Part shown: positions 22,383 through 22,685 of the stretch, piece after piece
Layout of the letters: each line of letters begins with the position of its first letter
Position numbering within the stretch: the stretch's first letter is position 1
The notes under the pieces: generated by a model
The model's database searches: none
Told to the model about the DNA's origin: nothing
The model's input: only the letters and a program-made list of their open reading frames with translations
NCBI GenBank assembly: GCA_937876385.1
Contig: CALFHQ010000622.1
Location: forward strand, 1-22,685
DNA length: 22,685 nucleotides
Direction of reading: 5' to 3'
Origin: an uncultured Pseudomonadota bacterium
Lineage (GTDB): Bacteria > Myxococcota_A > UBA9042 > CAIXZC01
Made by a program: the position numbers and the translations under genes

Positions 22383-22411
22383 TTGATTTGTACATCCTCC
22401 TTGACTATGTT
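22383..22411 (+). promoter_or_regulatory. Possible promoter of the right-end reading frame
   Basis: TTGATT (22383-22388), 17 bases, TATGTT (22406-22411). Both boxes match at four of six positions. Weak by itself, but it is in an intergenic region and points at the open frame. Confidence 0.3.
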
Positions 22412-22498
22412 TCCTTGGATGAGATTGGATTTCGATCTTGCCACCCCATGCGTCCCGTTCGCTTCAGGTTTTTTGTCCGATTTTTTGGGGGGGAACAG

Positions 22499-22685
22499 TT
22501 GCAAAAACAGGACCTCAGGTCCCTTCGGGCGAGAGCGGCCAACGCCGTCTTTGTAGCGGACTACAAAGGGCGTCGGTTCGACGTCTCCCTGAAGGCAACC
22601 AAAGCCGCAATGGGGCTCATCGAGAGCAGCGTGCCGCTGGAGCGACACAATCCACTGAGACTCATCCCTGCGAAGGGAACCCCTG
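22499..22685 (+). CDS. N-terminal part of an unidentified protein, cut by the right edge
   Basis: An open plus-strand frame continues to the window end. Codons are rich in G or C at the third position, as in neighbouring genes. The TTG at 22499 lies behind a run of seven Gs that could act as a ribosome site; an in-frame ATG at 22448 is the alternative but has no SD and yields an Arg/Phe-rich start that looks non-coding. The visible residues include LRSLRARAAN, YKGRRFDVSLKATKAAMGL and PLERHNPLRL. An Arg-containing start followed by a D-x-S-like element and a small-residue turn is loosely like a PilZ domain, but this is too short to assign. It could be non-coding. Confidence 0.4.
   Translation, partial: MQKQDLRSLRARAANAVFVADYKGRRFDVSLKATKAAMGLIESSVPLERHNPLRLIPAKGTP

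Larger units (their letters stand above)
22120..22498. other. Gene-poor stretch between tatA and the right-end frame
   Basis: I see no convincing gene here. It holds the probable tatA promoter, a 6-bp inverted repeat at 22320-22336 and a possible promoter at 22383-22411 for the plus-strand frame to the right. Minus-strand open frames over 22034-22315 and 22328-22648 have no SD or recognisable sequence and one overlaps tatA out of frame, so I treat them as spurious. Confidence 0.5.

Noticed and set aside
22328..22648. Minus-strand frame at the right edge
   Set aside because: No SD or promoter fits it, and codon bias favours the plus-strand frame in the overlapping part.

Overview
The window looks like chromosome from a free-living Gram-negative bacterium with moderately high GC, most likely of the Myxococcota/Bradymonadota (former Deltaproteobacteria) type. 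That placement is an inference. It rests on three large secreted proteins built from repeated cysteine modules, lipoproteins with Asp-rich tethers behind the lipobox, a C-terminal tail resembling the MYXO-CTERM sorting signal, a eukaryotic-type Ser/Thr kinase, and a VKOR rather than DsbB route to disulfide bonds. I saw no tRNA, rRNA, CRISPR array, insertion sequence or prophage gene.

Layout from left to right. A metzincin-type peptidase cut by the left edge (2-1855, +) overlaps tail to tail with a DUF4213/DUF364 protein (1822-2556, -). Upstream of the latter on the same strand is a Cys-rich lipoprotein (2627-4330, -). Next come a radical SAM protein (4543-5412, -) and, divergent from it, a bifunctional (p)ppGpp synthetase/hydrolase (5563-7749, +). 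Their two promoters appear to share one palindromic -35 hexamer. A minus-strand run follows: VanW-family protein (11315-12394), HAD phosphatase (10595-11245), imidazolonepropionase HutI (9264-10514) and a VKOR-DsbA fusion with its own good promoter (7758-9179).

A plus-strand run then holds a metallophosphoesterase (12560-13297), an unrecognised exported protein (13318-14091) and a 963-residue Cys-rich repeat lipoprotein (14142-17033). Lipoyl synthase LipA (17014-17922, -) and a membrane-anchored Ser/Thr kinase (18057-19919, +) diverge from well-formed back-to-back promoters. A tatA-tatC pair (21700-22119 and 19950-21710, -) follows, and an incomplete plus-strand reading frame runs off the right edge.

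The common theme is the cell envelope. Three large proteins carry dozens of cysteines that must be oxidised outside the cytoplasm. The VKOR-DsbA fusion is the expected source of those disulfides. The TatC carries an extra transmembrane helix and a tail of about 300 residues that holds all eight of its cysteines, and this is the most unusual feature of the window. Rel, HutI, LipA and the HAD phosphatase are housekeeping genes. Genes are tightly packed, with two convergent overlaps and two convergent gaps of 30 bases or less, and the only long gene-poor stretch is 22120-22498.
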